DNA from: Gammaproteobacteria bacterium
GTDB taxonomy: Bacteria; Pseudomonadota; Gammaproteobacteria; S012-40
DNA length: 44,136 bases
Assembly: GCA_015487785.1 (NCBI GenBank)
Contig: WFPC01000057.1
Coordinates: 1 to 44,136 of the forward strand
Reading direction: 5' to 3'
The position numbers were made by a program, and so were the translations under genes. Each line of letters starts with the position of its first letter. The stretch's first letter is position 1. Positions 1 to 9,921 of this stretch are shown one piece after another. The notes under the pieces are model-generated. The model was not told the DNA's origin. It saw only the letters and a program-made list of their open reading frames with translations, and ran no database searches.

Positions 1-70
1 GCCACCGTAGCTGGGCGAGGGCGAAAAGCCGGGGCGTTTCCCAGCCGCCACAGGAGATTAGCTCTAAACC

Positions 71-943
71 TTAGCTTGCCTTCTCCATGGCCAGGCTGGT
101 GTGGCGTTTTTTCTCCCGGCGGGCGGTTTTCCATGCCAGCCACAGTTTGCGTAGCGGAGTGAGTTTGATCTTGTGCTCCAGCACCCGGAAGCCATCAGCT
201 TCGATTTCATCCAGGGTACGCTGGTAGATCTCGGCCATGATGATGCCGCTGCGTTGGGCGTAGCGGTCTTCCTCTGGCAGCCATTCGAAGGCTTTGCGGT
301 AGTGCTGGCGGGCGCGCTGGGTCTGGAATTCCAGCAAGCTCACCAACTCGGGGCTGTGATGCCCCTGCAACAGATCCTCGTTGCGCACGCCGAAACGCTG
401 CATTTCGTCCTGGGGCAGGTAGACCCGGCCGCGCAGGGCATCCTCACGCACGTCGCGGATGATGTTGGTCAACTGGAAGGCCATGCCCAGTTCGTGGGCG
501 TATTTCAGGGTCTGGCGGTTGCGATAGCCAAAGATCTCCGCCGACATCAGGCCCACCACGCTGGCCACCCGGTAGCAGTAGAGTGACAATTCCCGGAAGC
601 TGGGATAGCTGTCGTAGTCCAGATCCATTTGCATGCCGTCGATGATTTCCTGGAAATATTCCTCCGGCAGGTTGAAGCGCGCTGTCTGGGCCTGCAGCGC
701 CTGGCCCACCGGATGGTTGGGTTGGCCGTGGAACACCCGCTGGATTTCCTCGCGCCACCAGTCCAGCTTGCGCCGGGCCACTTCGATGTCGCTGCATTCG
801 TCCACGGTATCGTCCACCTCGCGGCAAAAGGCGTACAATGCGGTCATGGCGCGGCGTTGGGGTTCGGGCAGGAAACGAAAGGCATAATAGAAGCTGGATC
901 CGCTCTTGGCGGCCTTCTGCTGGCAATAGTCGTCGGGTGTCAT
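71..943 (-). CDS. hpnD: Presqualene diphosphate synthase HpnD (squalene/phytoene synthase family)
   Basis: The 290-residue product condenses two farnesyl diphosphates to presqualene diphosphate, the first committed step toward squalene and hopanoids in bacteria that use HpnC/D/E. Both Asp-rich substrate/Mg motifs of the family are visible: DDTVD at residues 44-48 and TNIIRDVRED at 159-168. The open frame runs on upstream to 1270, but that extension is low-complexity and lies opposite rmuC, so the ATG at 943 (MTPDDYCQQ) is chosen; its ribosome site is weak. It lies 61 bp downstream of rmuC on the same strand. An hpnE-like oxidase would be expected next, but only 70 bp remain before the window edge. 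Family is certain; HpnD rather than HpnC or phytoene synthase is inferred from overall similarity. Confidence 0.88.
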   Translation of the reverse strand: MTPDDYCQQKAAKSGSSFYYAFRFLPEPQRRAMTALYAFCREVDDTVDECSDIEVARRKLDWWREEIQRVFHGQPNHPVGQALQAQTARFNLPEEYFQEIIDGMQMDLDYDSYPSFRELSLYCYRVASVVGLMSAEIFGYRNRQTLKYAHELGMAFQLTNIIRDVREDALRGRVYLPQDEMQRFGVRNEDLLQGHHSPELVSLLEFQTQRARQHYRKAFEWLPEEDRYAQRSGIIMAEIYQRTLDEIEADGFRVLEHKIKLTPLRKLWLAWKTARREKKRHTSLAMEKAS

Positions 944-1004
944 GGGTGGTTCCGGTGTGTTGTGCCGCGGGACTGGCTGAGGATACGTTTTCCCGTCGCC
1001 GTGT

Positions 1005-2264
1005 TCAATCGTTGTCTTCCTGTTCGGTTTCCGCCAGCCGGCGGGTGAGGGTCTCCACGGGCTTGGGTTCGGTCGGATTTTTTTTGCCGCTGATACCCAT
1101 TTCGCTGAACTTGCGCGCCCCGGGCAAGACCCGGCTCTCGAAAGAGGCCACGGCCTTGTTGTAGTGGCCCACCCCCTGTTCCAGGCTGCGGCCCAGCTTG
1201 CCCAGGTGTTCGGCGAAGGTGGCCAGGCGGCCATAGAGTTGTTCGCCGAGCTGACGGATCTGCTCGGCATTGTCGGCCAGGGCTTCCTGGCGCCAGCCGT
1301 AGGCCACCGCCCGCAGCAGGGCCACGAAGCTGGTGGGGGTGGATAGGATCACCTTGTTCTTGAGCGCCTCTTCCAGCAGTTGTGGATCCTGGTCCAGGGC
1401 GGCATTGAGGAACTGATCGCCGGGAATGAACAGGATGACGAAATCCGGGGCATTCTTGAACTGCTGCCAGTAGGCCTTGCTGGCCAGTTCCCGGATGCGT
1501 TCGCGCAGATGTCGGGCGTGGCGCTTGAGCTCGGCCTGGCGGGTTTGCTCATCGTCGCTCTCCACCGCGCCCAGATAGGCATCCAGCGGGGTCTTGATAT
1601 CCACCACCAGCTCACGGCCACCGGGCAGACGCACGATCATATCGGGGCGCAGGCGGCCGTTCTCGTCCTCCACGCTGGTTTGCTCGTAGAAGTCACAGTG
1701 CTCCACCATGCCCGCCAGTTCGGCCAGGCGCTTGAGGCTCATTTCGCCCCAGCGTCCGCGTACCTCGGGCCGACGGAAGGCCTGGACCAGCTTGCGGGTC
1801 TCACTATGCAGTTGCTGCTGGGTCTGGGCCATGCCCTCCAGGTGGCGTTGCAGGGCGCCGTAGGCGTGCTGGCGTTCTTTTTCCATGGCCTGGATCTGGC
1901 GTTCGGTTTTTTCCAGCGCGCTGCGCAGAGGCTTGACCAGTTCCTCGATGGCCTTCTCCTTCTTGCCCATTTCGTTCTGTGCCTGTAGCTGGAACCGGGC
2001 CAGGTTCTCCCGCGCCAGTTGCAGGAAGGTCTCGTTGTTGCGGTTCAAGGCCTGGCCGGCCAGTTGCTCGAAGCGCTGTTGCAGTTGATGCTGGAGAGCT
2101 TCTTGTTGCTGTTGCAACTTCTCCTGTGCGGCCAGCTCTGCTTGCAGTCGGGCATTTTCTTGTTGCAGGCGGTTGATGCGTTGTTGCCTGATCAGGTAAC
2201 TGAGTAGGGCGCCGGCCAGGGCGGCGGCGATGGCGGTGATGATCAATGGTAGTGTGGGGCTCAT
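1005..2264 (-). CDS. rmuC: DNA recombination protein RmuC
   Basis: RmuC limits recombination at inverted repeats and is thought to act as a nuclease-like protein; its exact activity is not settled. The 419-residue protein shows the family layout: an N-terminal membrane segment (about residues 5-24), a long Gln/Glu-rich coiled coil (about 28-150), then the conserved domain with RRPEVRGRWGE and the VDIKTPLDAYL stretch typical of RmuC. The start at 2264 forms an ATGA overlap with the upstream phosphatase gene, so translation is probably coupled. A longer upstream reading is open to 2333 but encodes arginine/proline-rich shadow sequence. Last of four overlapped genes, followed by hpnD. Confidence 0.93.
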   Translation of the reverse strand: MSPTLPLIITAIAAALAGALLSYLIRQQRINRLQQENARLQAELAAQEKLQQQQEALQHQLQQRFEQLAGQALNRNNETFLQLARENLARFQLQAQNEMGKKEKAIEELVKPLRSALEKTERQIQAMEKERQHAYGALQRHLEGMAQTQQQLHSETRKLVQAFRRPEVRGRWGEMSLKRLAELAGMVEHCDFYEQTSVEDENGRLRPDMIVRLPGGRELVVDIKTPLDAYLGAVESDDEQTRQAELKRHARHLRERIRELASKAYWQQFKNAPDFVILFIPGDQFLNAALDQDPQLLEEALKNKVILSTPTSFVALLRAVAYGWRQEALADNAEQIRQLGEQLYGRLATFAEHLGKLGRSLEQGVGHYNKAVASFESRVLPGARKFSEMGISGKKNPTEPKPVETLTRRLAETEQEDND

Positions 2265-2926
2265 GAGCGGCTCCAATGTCGAATGTGCTCCCAGGCGGCC
2301 AGGGGGTGGTCTATGAGGGCGTCGGCCTGCCATTGACGCGGATCTTCCCCGGGCAGCAGGTATCCGAAGCCGGCGGCCAGGGTCTTCATGCCGGCGGCGC
2401 GACCGGCCTCGATGTCGCGCAGGGCATCGCCCACGTAGACACAGTGGCGGGCCGATACACCGGCCTCGTCGCAGGCATGGTGCAGGGGCAGGGGGTCGGG
2501 TTTATTACGCGTCGTGGTGTCGCCGCTGACGATGCTGGCGGCACGATGTGCCAGCCCCAGTTCGGCCAGCAGGGGTTCGGTGAGCCAGGCGGGCTTGTTG
2601 GTCACCACCCCCCATTTGAGCCCGTGGGTCTCGATGCGTTGCAGCAGTTCGGGCATGCCCTCGAACAGGCGTGTCTGGCGGGCGATGTGCTGGCGGTAGT
2701 GGTCGAGGAAATACTGACGCACCACATCGTAGTCGTCCTGGCCCGGGCGCAGCCCGAAGGCCAGCTCGAGCATGGCGCGGGCACCATGGGAGACCACCGG
2801 ACGAATGGTCTCGAAGGCCAGGGCGGGACGGCCGAAGTGGTTCAGGGCGGCGTTGAGGGCGGCGGCCAGGTCGGGAGCAGTGTCGGCCAGGGTGCCGTCG
2901 AGATCGAAGAATACACCCTGGATCAT
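2261..2926 (-). CDS. gph: Phosphoglycolate phosphatase-type HAD hydrolase
   Basis: The predicted enzyme dephosphorylates 2-phosphoglycolate, salvaging the product of DNA 3'-end repair and, in autotrophs, of Rubisco oxygenation. The 221-residue protein has the HAD nucleophile motif [11 protein letters not shown] (Asp8, Asp10), a helical cap, a central GVVTNKP motif, and the C-terminal [17 protein letters not shown] motif binding Mg. The start at 2926 is preferred over an upstream in-frame start at 2944 because it gives a 4-bp ATGA overlap with ubiG, like the junctions on either side. The ubiG-gph pairing is common in gammaproteobacteria and supports Gph. The substrate is a family-level assignment; other small phosphates are possible. 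Confidence 0.9.
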   Translation of the reverse strand: MIQGVFFDLDGTLADTAPDLAAALNAALNHFGRPALAFETIRPVVSHGARAMLELAFGLRPGQDDYDVVRQYFLDHYRQHIARQTRLFEGMPELLQRIETHGLKWGVVTNKPAWLTEPLLAELGLAHRAASIVSGDTTTRNKPDPLPLHHACDEAGVSARHCVYVGDALRDIEAGRAAGMKTLAAGFGYLLPGEDPRQWQADALIDHPLAAWEHIRHWSRS

Positions 2927-3630
2927 GCGGGCCTGTGGGCACACAGCAGGTAATTCACCGATACGTCTTTGCCCAGCAGGTATTGCCGGGTCAACGGGTT
3001 GTAGCTCATGCCGGCGATATGATGCAGTTCCAACCCGGCTTCGCGCAGCCAGCGGGCCAGCTCGGAAGGCTTGATGAACTTGCGGTAGTCGTGGGTGCCC
3101 TTGGGTAGCATCTTGAGCAGGTATTCGGCGCCGACGATGGCCAGCAGATAGGCCTTGGGATTACGGTTGATGGTGGAGAGAAATACCTGTCCACCGGGTT
3201 TCACCAGCCTGGCGCAGGCCTGTACGATAGCGGCGGGATCGGGCACGTGTTCCAGCATTTCCATGCAGGTGACCACGTCGAAGCGGCCGGGGTGTTGAGC
3301 GGCGAAGTCTTCCGCGCTGTTGTGCTGGTAGTCCACGTCCAGGCCGCTGTCGAGCAGGTGTAGGCGGGCCACCTCCAGCGGGGCCTTGCCCATGTCGATG
3401 CCGGTCACGCGGGCGCCCGCGCGGGCCATGGCTTCGCTGAGAATGCCGCCGCCACAACCCACGTCCAATACCTGCTTGTCGCGCAGGCCGCCGGCATGGC
3501 GTTCGATGTAGTCCAGCCGCAAGGGATTGATCTGGTGCAGGGGCTTGAACTCGCTTTCCGGGTCCCACCAGCGGTGGGCCACCTGTTCGAATTTGTCGAT
3601 TTCGCGGGGATCGATGTTGAGTTCGCTCAT
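2923..3630 (-). CDS. ubiG: Ubiquinone biosynthesis O-methyltransferase UbiG
   Basis: UbiG performs the two SAM-dependent O-methylations of ubiquinone synthesis. The 235-residue length matches the family. The N-terminus reads [19 protein letters not shown], a UbiG hallmark, followed by the SAM-binding DVGCGGG at residues 56-62 and [10 protein letters not shown] further on. The C-terminal region has INRNPKAYL and [14 protein letters not shown], also typical. The ATG at 3630 overlaps the mtaD stop by 4 bp, so a much longer open frame upstream is not used. Its product S-adenosylhomocysteine is a plausible substrate of the neighbouring deaminase, which may explain the linkage. Confidence 0.96.
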   Translation of the reverse strand: MSELNIDPREIDKFEQVAHRWWDPESEFKPLHQINPLRLDYIERHAGGLRDKQVLDVGCGGGILSEAMARAGARVTGIDMGKAPLEVARLHLLDSGLDVDYQHNSAEDFAAQHPGRFDVVTCMEMLEHVPDPAAIVQACARLVKPGGQVFLSTINRNPKAYLLAIVGAEYLLKMLPKGTHDYRKFIKPSELARWLREAGLELHHIAGMSYNPLTRQYLLGKDVSVNYLLCAHRPA

Positions 3631-4955
3631 GGCGTTTCTCGCGTGTGTCGGATGTCCTCTGCCCAGCGACGGGCCTCGGCCCGCAGTTGTTCCTCGTCGA
3701 GAGTGGTGAGACGGCGTTGTGCCAGCACTCGGCGGCCGGCCACCCACACGTCGCTGACCTGCTGGCGGCCGCTGGCGTAGACGAGTTGCGAAATGGGATG
3801 GTAGACCGGCTGGGTTTCCAGTTGGCCGAGGTCGATGGCGGCCAGATCGGCGGCCTTGCCGGGCAGCAGCGAGCCGATGCGGTGATCTAGTCCCAGGGCG
3901 CGGGCACCGTTGAGAGTGGCCATGCGCAGTATGCTGTGGGCGGGGGCCGCGGCGGCGTCGCCAGCCACGGCCTTGGCCAGCAGGGCGGCAGTGCGCATTT
4001 CGCCCAGCATGTCGAGATCGTTGTTGCTGGCCGCACCATCGGTACCCAGGGCCACGTTGACCCCGGCTTCCAGGAGTTGCGCCAGGGGACAGAAGCCGCT
4101 GGCCAGCTTGAGATTGGATTCGGGGCAGTGGACCACGCTCACGCCCAGGTCGGCGCAACGACCGATTTCTTCGGCATCGAGCTGGGTCATGTGCACCGCC
4201 AGCAGGCGGTCACTGAGCAGGCCCAGGGCCGCCAGCCGGGTGAGCGGGCGGTGACCGTGCCGGGCCTGAGCCTCCTCGACCTCGTGGGCCGTTTCGTGCA
4301 CATGCATGTGTATGGGAATGTCCAGTTCATCGGCCAATACGCGGATGCGTTCCAGCGGTGCATCGGACACGGTATAGGGCGCATGGGGCGCGAAGGCGGT
4401 GCCGACCAGGGGATGCCTGCGGTAACGGTCATGGACCTGGATGGCTTTTTCCAGGTAGCCGTCGGCATCCTTGGCCCAGACGGTGGGGAAGTCGATCACG
4501 ATCAACCCCACTACTGCGCGCATGCCGGCCTCGGCGGCGGCGCGGGCGGCCTGGTCGGGGAAGAAATACATGTCGTTGAAACAGGTGACTCCGCCGCGCA
4601 GGGATTCGGCCACCGCCAGGCGGGTGCCCTGGTAGACGAACTCTTCGCTCACCCAGCGCGCCTCTGCTGGCCAGATATGGTTGTGCAGCCAGTCCATCAG
4701 GGGCAGGTCGTCGGCATAGCCTCGCAGCAGGTTCATGCTGGCGTGGGTGTGGGCATTGACCAGGCCGGGAATGAGCGCGTGATGGGGGAGTTCCACGATC
4801 TCGTCGGCGCTGAATTGTTCGCGTGCCTCGCCAGTGGGCAGCAAGGCCACGATGTCGCCTCCGGCAATGGCCAGGCTGTGTTGTTCCAGCACCGTGTTGT
4901 CCGGCTCCACGGGGATGATCCAGCGCGTGTGTATCAAGGTGTCGACGTGTTGCAT
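3627..4955 (-). CDS. mtaD: 5-methylthioadenosine/S-adenosylhomocysteine deaminase (TRZ/ATZ amidohydrolase)
   Basis: This amidohydrolase family includes enzymes that deaminate methylthioadenosine and S-adenosylhomocysteine to the inosine derivatives. The 442-residue product has the metal-binding HTH at residues 69-71 (in [10 protein letters not shown]), HMHVHET in the centre, and [17 protein letters not shown] toward the C-terminus. The start at 4955 (MQHVDTLIH) is taken instead of the far upstream one because the upstream extension crosses the promoter region shared with the divergent mtnA. First gene of the minus-strand run mtaD-ubiG-gph-rmuC, all joined by ATGA overlaps. A TATACT hexamer lies on the minus strand at 4986-4991 as a possible -10 element. 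The same mtaD/mtnA/ubiG arrangement is known in Pseudomonas. Confidence 0.9.
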   Translation of the reverse strand: MQHVDTLIHTRWIIPVEPDNTVLEQHSLAIAGGDIVALLPTGEAREQFSADEIVELPHHALIPGLVNAHTHASMNLLRGYADDLPLMDWLHNHIWPAEARWVSEEFVYQGTRLAVAESLRGGVTCFNDMYFFPDQAARAAAEAGMRAVVGLIVIDFPTVWAKDADGYLEKAIQVHDRYRRHPLVGTAFAPHAPYTVSDAPLERIRVLADELDIPIHMHVHETAHEVEEAQARHGHRPLTRLAALGLLSDRLLAVHMTQLDAEEIGRCADLGVSVVHCPESNLKLASGFCPLAQLLEAGVNVALGTDGAASNNDLDMLGEMRTAALLAKAVAGDAAAAPAHSILRMATLNGARALGLDHRIGSLLPGKAADLAAIDLGQLETQPVYHPISQLVYASGRQQVSDVWVAGRRVLAQRRLTTLDEEQLRAEARRWAEDIRHTRETP

Positions 4956-5066
4956 GGTGATGTTTATGTTTTCCCGCTGGCGGCAAGTATACCCCAATGG
5001 CGGGTTTTTCGTTATTTCCTTGGCTTGCGTGTACACTAGCGCCTGCTTGAAATCACGAGGCAGAGC

Positions 5067-6116
5067 ATGAACGAGACCATGCAAGACGACATCGAGGCCG
5101 TGATCTGGCGCCGGGACCGGCTGCTCCTGCTGGACCAGCGCCTATTGCCGGCGCAGCGGGTGTATCTGGAATATGAACAGTCCGCGGCGGTGGCTCGGGC
5201 CATTAGCGAGATGGTGGTGCGTGGCGCGCCGGCCATCGGGGTGAGCGCTGCCTATGCGGTGGTGCTGGCGGCGCGGGCGGCTTTTCGCGCCGCGGCCTCG
5301 AACTGGAAACAGGCTGTGGCGGATGAGCTGGAAGTTCTGGCCCGGTCCCGCCCCACGGCGGTGAACCTGTTCTGGGCCCTGCAGCGCATGCAGGCTTTGA
5401 TCGAGTGCCTGCCTGCGGACGAGGATCCGGAAGCGGTGCTGCTGGCCGAGGCCCGGCGTATCCACGAGGAAGACATCGCGGCCAACCGGCGCATGGGCGA
5501 TGCCGGCGCCGCCCTCATCGCCCCGGGCAGCCGGGTGCTGACCCATTGCAATGCCGGCGCCCTGGCCACCGGCGGTTATGGCACGGCGCTGGGGGTGATT
5601 CGTAGCGCCTGGCGACAGGGACGCATCGACAAGGTCTATGCCGACGAGACCCGCCCTTGGTTGCAAGGCGCGCGGCTGACTGCCTGGGAACTGTTGCAGA
5701 GCGGGATCCCTGTGACCTTGCAGGCGGAGGCGGCGGCGGCCCACCTGATGAAATCCGGTGCCATCGACTGGGTGATCGTAGGCTCCGACCGCATTGCCGC
5801 CAATGGCGATGTGGCCAACAAGATCGGTACTTATGGTCTGGCGGTACTGGCGCGCCATCATGGGGTGAGGTTCATGGTGGTGGCGCCATCGTCCACCATC
5901 GACATGGCCATCGCCCGCGGCGAGGACATCCCCATCGAGCAGCGTGACTCCGAGGAGGTGCTGTGCCTGGCGGGGCGGCGTATCGCCGCCGAGGGCGCCG
6001 AGGCCTGGAATCCGGCCTTCGATGTGACGCCGGCGGCGCTGGTGGACGCCATCGTCACCGAACGTGGCGTGGTGGAGCAGCCCGATGCCGACAAGATGCG
6101 CGTCCTGATGGCCTGA
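5067..6116 (+). CDS. mtnA: S-methyl-5-thioribose-1-phosphate isomerase
   Basis: MtnA isomerises methylthioribose-1-phosphate to the ribulose form in the methionine salvage pathway. The 349-residue protein carries both catalytic residues at positions corresponding to the Bacillus enzyme: Cys161 in [19 protein letters not shown] and Asp241 in [19 protein letters not shown]. The N-terminal [15 protein letters not shown] motif is also typical. GAGG at 5057-5060 sits 6 bp before the chosen ATG. It diverges from mtaD across a 111-bp gap. The remaining salvage genes (mtnB, C, D, K or P) are not in the window, so the pathway is only partly represented here. Confidence 0.95.
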   Translation: MNETMQDDIEAVIWRRDRLLLLDQRLLPAQRVYLEYEQSAAVARAISEMVVRGAPAIGVSAAYAVVLAARAAFRAAASNWKQAVADELEVLARSRPTAVNLFWALQRMQALIECLPADEDPEAVLLAEARRIHEEDIAANRRMGDAGAALIAPGSRVLTHCNAGALATGGYGTALGVIRSAWRQGRIDKVYADETRPWLQGARLTAWELLQSGIPVTLQAEAAAAHLMKSGAIDWVIVGSDRIAANGDVANKIGTYGLAVLARHHGVRFMVVAPSSTIDMAIARGEDIPIEQRDSEEVLCLAGRRIAAEGAEAWNPAFDVTPAALVDAIVTERGVVEQPDADKMRVLMA

Positions 6117-6147
6117 GCCGCTGCTGCTACAGCGGCCGGGGGCGATG

Positions 6148-6156
6148 TGCTACAAT
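6148..6156 (+). promoter_or_regulatory. Candidate extended -10 promoter of gyrA
   Basis: TGc-TACAAT, an extended -10 sequence for a sigma-70-like polymerase, lies about 75 bp before the gyrA start in the 113-bp gap after mtnA. There is no good -35 hexamer, which is tolerable for an extended -10 promoter. Assignment rests on sequence alone. Confidence 0.4.
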
Positions 6157-6229
6157 CGCGCGATTCTCCGGCCCCGGCCCGTCCGTCGCCTGGCGCGACC
6201 CAACGCGATTTTAAAGAACAAAACCCTAT

Positions 6230-8809
6230 ATGGATTCATTCGCCAAAGAAATTCTTCCGGTCAATATCGAAGACGAAATGAAGCAGTCCTACATGGAGTA
6301 CGCCATGAGCGTCATCGTAGGACGGGCACTTCCCGATGTGCGCGACGGTCTCAAGCCGGTGCATCGCCGGGTGTTGTATGCCATGAGCGAGCTGGGCAAC
6401 GACTGGAACAAGCCCTACAAGAAATCGGCCCGCGTGGTGGGGGATGTGATCGGTAAATACCATCCCCATGGCGACAGCGCGGTCTACGACGCCATTGTGC
6501 GCATGGCCCAGCCCTTTTCCATGCGCCAGGTGCTCATCGACGGCCAGGGCAACTTTGGTTCGGTGGATGGTGATTCCCCCGCCGCCATGCGCTACACCGA
6601 GGTGCGCATGGCCCGCATCGCCCACGAATTGCTGGCCGACATCGACAAGGACACGGTGGACTTCGATCTCAACTACGACGAGTCGGAGCAGGAACCCTCG
6701 GTGTTGCCGGCCAAGGTACCCAATCTGTTGGTCAATGGCTCCTCCGGCATCGCGGTGGGTATCGCCACCAACATCCCGCCGCACAATCTCGCCGAGGTGG
6801 TGGATGCCTGCATCGCCTTGATCGACGACCCGGAACTGGATGTGCAGCAATTGATGGAACGCATACCAGGGCCGGATTTTCCCACCGCCGGCATCATCAA
6901 CGGTGCCCGGGGTATCCGCGAGGCCTACCGCAGCGGCCGGGGGCGCATCTATGTGCGGGCCCGCACCGAAATCGAAACCGACCACACTACCGGACGCCAG
7001 CGCATCGTGGTGCACGAGTTGCCTTACCAGGTCAACAAGGCGCGCCTGCTGGAAAAGATCGCCGAGCTGGTGAAAGAGAAGAAGCTGGAGGGTATCAGTG
7101 AGTTGCGCGACGAGTCCGACAAGGACGGCATGCGCATGGTGATCGAGCTCAAGCGTGGCGAAGTGGCCGACGTGGTGCTGAACAACCTTTACCAGCACAC
7201 CCAGATGCAGAACGTGTTCGGTATCAACATGGTGGCGCTGATCGACGGCCAGCCGCGCCTGCTCAATCTCAAGAGCATGCTGGAGGCCTTCATCCGCCAC
7301 CGTCGCGAGGTGGTCACCCGGCGCACGGTGTTCGAGCTGCGCAAGGCCCGCGAGCGTGCCCATATCCTGGAGGGGCTGGCGGTGGCGCTGGCCAATATCG
7401 ACCCGGTGATCGCCCTGATCAAAGCTTCCGCCAGCCCGGCCGAGGCCAAGGCCGCGCTGCTGGACCGTCTGTGGCAGCCTGGCGTGGTCACCGAAATGTT
7501 GTCCCGCGCCGGGGCACAGGCTTCCCGCCCCGAGCACCTGGACGAGGCCTTTGGCCTGCAGGAGGGAGGTTACCGCCTGTCCGAGGCCCAGGCCCAGGCC
7601 ATCCTGGAAATGCGCCTGCACCGTCTCACCGGCCTGGAACAGGACAAGATCGTCACTGAATACAAGGATATTCTCGCTCGCATCGAGGCCCTGTTGGAGA
7701 TTCTGGCCAATCCCGAACGGCTGATGCAGGTGATTCGCGAGGAGCTGGAGCACATCAAGGAACAGTACGGCGACGAGCGGCGCACCGAGATCGTGGTGAC
7801 CCAGCAGGATCTCAGTATCGAGGACCTGATCAGCGACGAGCCCATGGTGGTGACTCTGTCCCATGCCGGTTACATCAAGGCGCAGCCACTGGATGCCTAC
7901 AGCGCCCAACGCCGTGGTGGCAAGGGCAAGGCCGCCACCAGCATGAAGGAAGAAGATTTCGTCGACAAGTTGTTCGTGGCCAGCGCCCACGACACCCTGC
8001 TGTGTTTCTCCAGTCGCGGCAAGATGTACTGGCTCAAGGTATACCAGATTCCCCAGGCCGGCCGCACCGCCCGCGGCCGGCCCATCGTCAACCTGTTGCC
8101 GCTGGAAGAGGGAGAGCGTATCAACGCGGTGCTGCCCATCCGTGACTACGAGCCGGGCAAGTTCGTGTTCATGGCCACCAGCAGGGGCACGGTCAAAAAG
8201 ACGCCCCTGACCGACTTCTCCCGCCCCCGTGCTTCCGGCATCATCGCGCTGGAACTGCGCGCCGACGATCAACTGGTGGGGGTGGACATCACCGATGGCG
8301 ACGACGATGTGATGCTGTTCAGCAGCGAGGGCAAGGCGGTGCGTTTCAGCGAGCAACACGTGCGTCCCATGGGGCGTACCGCCTGCGGGGTGCGGGGTAT
8401 CCGCCTGCCCGCCGACGAGCGAGTGATCGCCCTGATCATCGTGCAGCCCGGGCGCACGGTGCTGAGTGTGACGGAAAACGGTTATGGCAAGCGTACCCCG
8501 GTGGAGGACTATCCGGTGCATGGCCGTGGTGGACAGGGTGTGATCGGCATCCAGACCAGCGCGCGTAACGGCAAGGTGGTGGGTGCCGAGTTGGTCAGCG
8601 ACGAAGACGAGATCATGCTGATCAGCGATGCCGGCACCCTGGTACGCACCCGGGTGGCCGAGATCTCGGTGCTGGGGCGCAATACCCAGGGTGTGAAGCT
8701 GATCAACCTGGGCGAGAACGAAAAACTGGTGGGGCTGGATCGCATCTGTGACGAGGATCTGGCCGGCGACGAGGCGGCGGCCTCCGTCGAAGCACGAGAC
8801 GATCATTGA
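6230..8809 (+). CDS. gyrA: DNA gyrase subunit A
   Basis: GyrA is the breakage-reunion subunit of gyrase, which introduces negative supercoils with GyrB. At 859 residues it is slightly shorter than the E. coli protein. Numbering is identical to E. coli in the N-terminal region: catalytic Tyr122 (in [10 protein letters not shown]), and quinolone-region Ser83 and Asp87 ([17 protein letters not shown]), both in the susceptible state. The GyrA box QRRGGKG occurs at residues 560-566, followed by a six-bladed C-terminal wrapping domain and a short acidic tail. The ribosome site before the ATG is weak. Same strand and close to serC, 22 bp downstream. Confidence 0.99.
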   Translation: MDSFAKEILPVNIEDEMKQSYMEYAMSVIVGRALPDVRDGLKPVHRRVLYAMSELGNDWNKPYKKSARVVGDVIGKYHPHGDSAVYDAIVRMAQPFSMRQVLIDGQGNFGSVDGDSPAAMRYTEVRMARIAHELLADIDKDTVDFDLNYDESEQEPSVLPAKVPNLLVNGSSGIAVGIATNIPPHNLAEVVDACIALIDDPELDVQQLMERIPGPDFPTAGIINGARGIREAYRSGRGRIYVRARTEIETDHTTGRQRIVVHELPYQVNKARLLEKIAELVKEKKLEGISELRDESDKDGMRMVIELKRGEVADVVLNNLYQHTQMQNVFGINMVALIDGQPRLLNLKSMLEAFIRHRREVVTRRTVFELRKARERAHILEGLAVALANIDPVIALIKASASPAEAKAALLDRLWQPGVVTEMLSRAGAQASRPEHLDEAFGLQEGGYRLSEAQAQAILEMRLHRLTGLEQDKIVTEYKDILARIEALLEILANPERLMQVIREELEHIKEQYGDERRTEIVVTQQDLSIEDLISDEPMVVTLSHAGYIKAQPLDAYSAQRRGGKGKAATSMKEEDFVDKLFVASAHDTLLCFSSRGKMYWLKVYQIPQAGRTARGRPIVNLLPLEEGERINAVLPIRDYEPGKFVFMATSRGTVKKTPLTDFSRPRASGIIALELRADDQLVGVDITDGDDDVMLFSSEGKAVRFSEQHVRPMGRTACGVRGIRLPADERVIALIIVQPGRTVLSVTENGYGKRTPVEDYPVHGRGGQGVIGIQTSARNGKVVGAELVSDEDEIMLISDAGTLVRTRVAEISVLGRNTQGVKLINLGENEKLVGLDRICDEDLAGDEAAASVEARDDH

Positions 8810-8831
8810 ACCTGTTGAATCTGGAGAACAA

Positions 8832-9911
8832 ATGAGCCGAGTATTCAATTTCAGCGCGGGTCCGGCCATGATGCCGGAAGAGGTGTTGCGCCAGGCCAGG
8901 GAAGAACTGGAAGACTGGCATGGCAGCGGCATGTCGGTGATGGAAATGAGCCACCGTGGCAAGGCGTTCATGGGCATTGCCGAACAGGCCGAGGCCGATC
9001 TGCGCGAGATCATGGCCATTCCCGACAATTATCGTGTCCTGTTTTTGCAGGGGGGGGCCAGCAGCCAGTTCGCCATGGTGCCCATCAACCTGCTGGGTGA
9101 CAAAGGGCGGGCCGATTACGTGGTCACCGGTAGCTGGTCGAAAAAGGCCGTGGCCGAGGCCAGGCGCTTCTGTGATGTCAACATTGCCGCTAGTAGCGAG
9201 GACAGTCACTTCACCAGTGTGCCGCAGCAGGCCACCTGGGCCCTCAGCGACGATGCCGCCTATGTACACTACACTCCCAACGAGACCATCCAGGGCGTGG
9301 AGTTCGGCTGGATTCCCGAGGTGGACGCGCCGCTGGTGGCGGACATGTCGTCCACCATTCTCTCGCGGCCCATCGATGTCAGCCGCTTCGGGGTGATTTA
9401 TGCCGGTGCGCAGAAGAACATCGGGCCGGCCGGGCTCACTGTGGTCATCGTGCGCGAAGACCTCATCGGCCGGGCCATGAGTAACATGCCGGCCATGTTC
9501 GATTACAAGATCCACGCCGATGCCGGTTCCATGTACAACACGCCGCCCACCTATGCCTGGTACATGGCCGGCCTGGTATTCGCCTGGATCAAGCGTCGCG
9601 GTGGCCTGCAAGCCATGGCGGAAACCAATCGTCGCAAGGCGGAGAAACTCTATGCCGCCATCGATGCATCCGAATTCTACAGCAACCCGGTGGACAAGGC
9701 CTGCCGCTCCTGGATGAACGTGCCCTTCACCCTGGCCGATCCGGCGTTGGACGGCGCCTTTCTGGAACAGGCCCAGGCGGCCGGACTGGTTACGCTCAAG
9801 GGACATCGCTCGGTGGGCGGCATGCGCGCGAGCATCTACAATGCCATGCCGGAAGAAGGCGTCGACGCCCTGATCGATTTCATGGCCGATTTTGAACGGC
9901 GCATGGGCTGA
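8832..9911 (+). CDS. serC: Phosphoserine aminotransferase
   Basis: SerC transfers an amino group from glutamate to 3-phosphohydroxypyruvate, the second step of serine synthesis; it also acts in pyridoxal phosphate synthesis in many gammaproteobacteria. The 359-residue product begins [19 protein letters not shown], typical of SerC, and has HRGKAFM and the PLP-lysine motif [12 protein letters not shown] with Lys195. The ATG at 8832 is chosen because GGAG at 8823-8826 precedes it and longer upstream readings overlap gyrA. It is followed after 10 bp by the dehydrogenase that supplies its substrate. Confidence 0.98.
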   Translation: MSRVFNFSAGPAMMPEEVLRQAREELEDWHGSGMSVMEMSHRGKAFMGIAEQAEADLREIMAIPDNYRVLFLQGGASSQFAMVPINLLGDKGRADYVVTGSWSKKAVAEARRFCDVNIAASSEDSHFTSVPQQATWALSDDAAYVHYTPNETIQGVEFGWIPEVDAPLVADMSSTILSRPIDVSRFGVIYAGAQKNIGPAGLTVVIVREDLIGRAMSNMPAMFDYKIHADAGSMYNTPPTYAWYMAGLVFAWIKRRGGLQAMAETNRRKAEKLYAAIDASEFYSNPVDKACRSWMNVPFTLADPALDGAFLEQAQAAGLVTLKGHRSVGGMRASIYNAMPEEGVDALIDFMADFERRMG

Positions 9912-9921
9912 GGAGGGCGCG

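Noticed and set aside
1-70. Possible start of another hopanoid gene (hpnE) on the minus strand
   Set aside because: Only 70 bp are visible; the short readings show no FAD-binding motif, so no gene can be supported.
944-1270. Upstream extension of hpnD
   Set aside because: It overlaps rmuC and gives low-complexity sequence; the family N-terminus begins at 943.
6230-6520. Quinolone-resistance changes in gyrA
   Set aside because: Ser83 and Asp87 are the susceptible residues.
6236-9028. A 930-codon open frame on the minus strand opposite gyrA
   Set aside because: It mirrors gyrA almost exactly; long antisense frames are expected opposite high-G+C genes with strong codon bias. The translation is His/Gln-rich and resembles no protein family.
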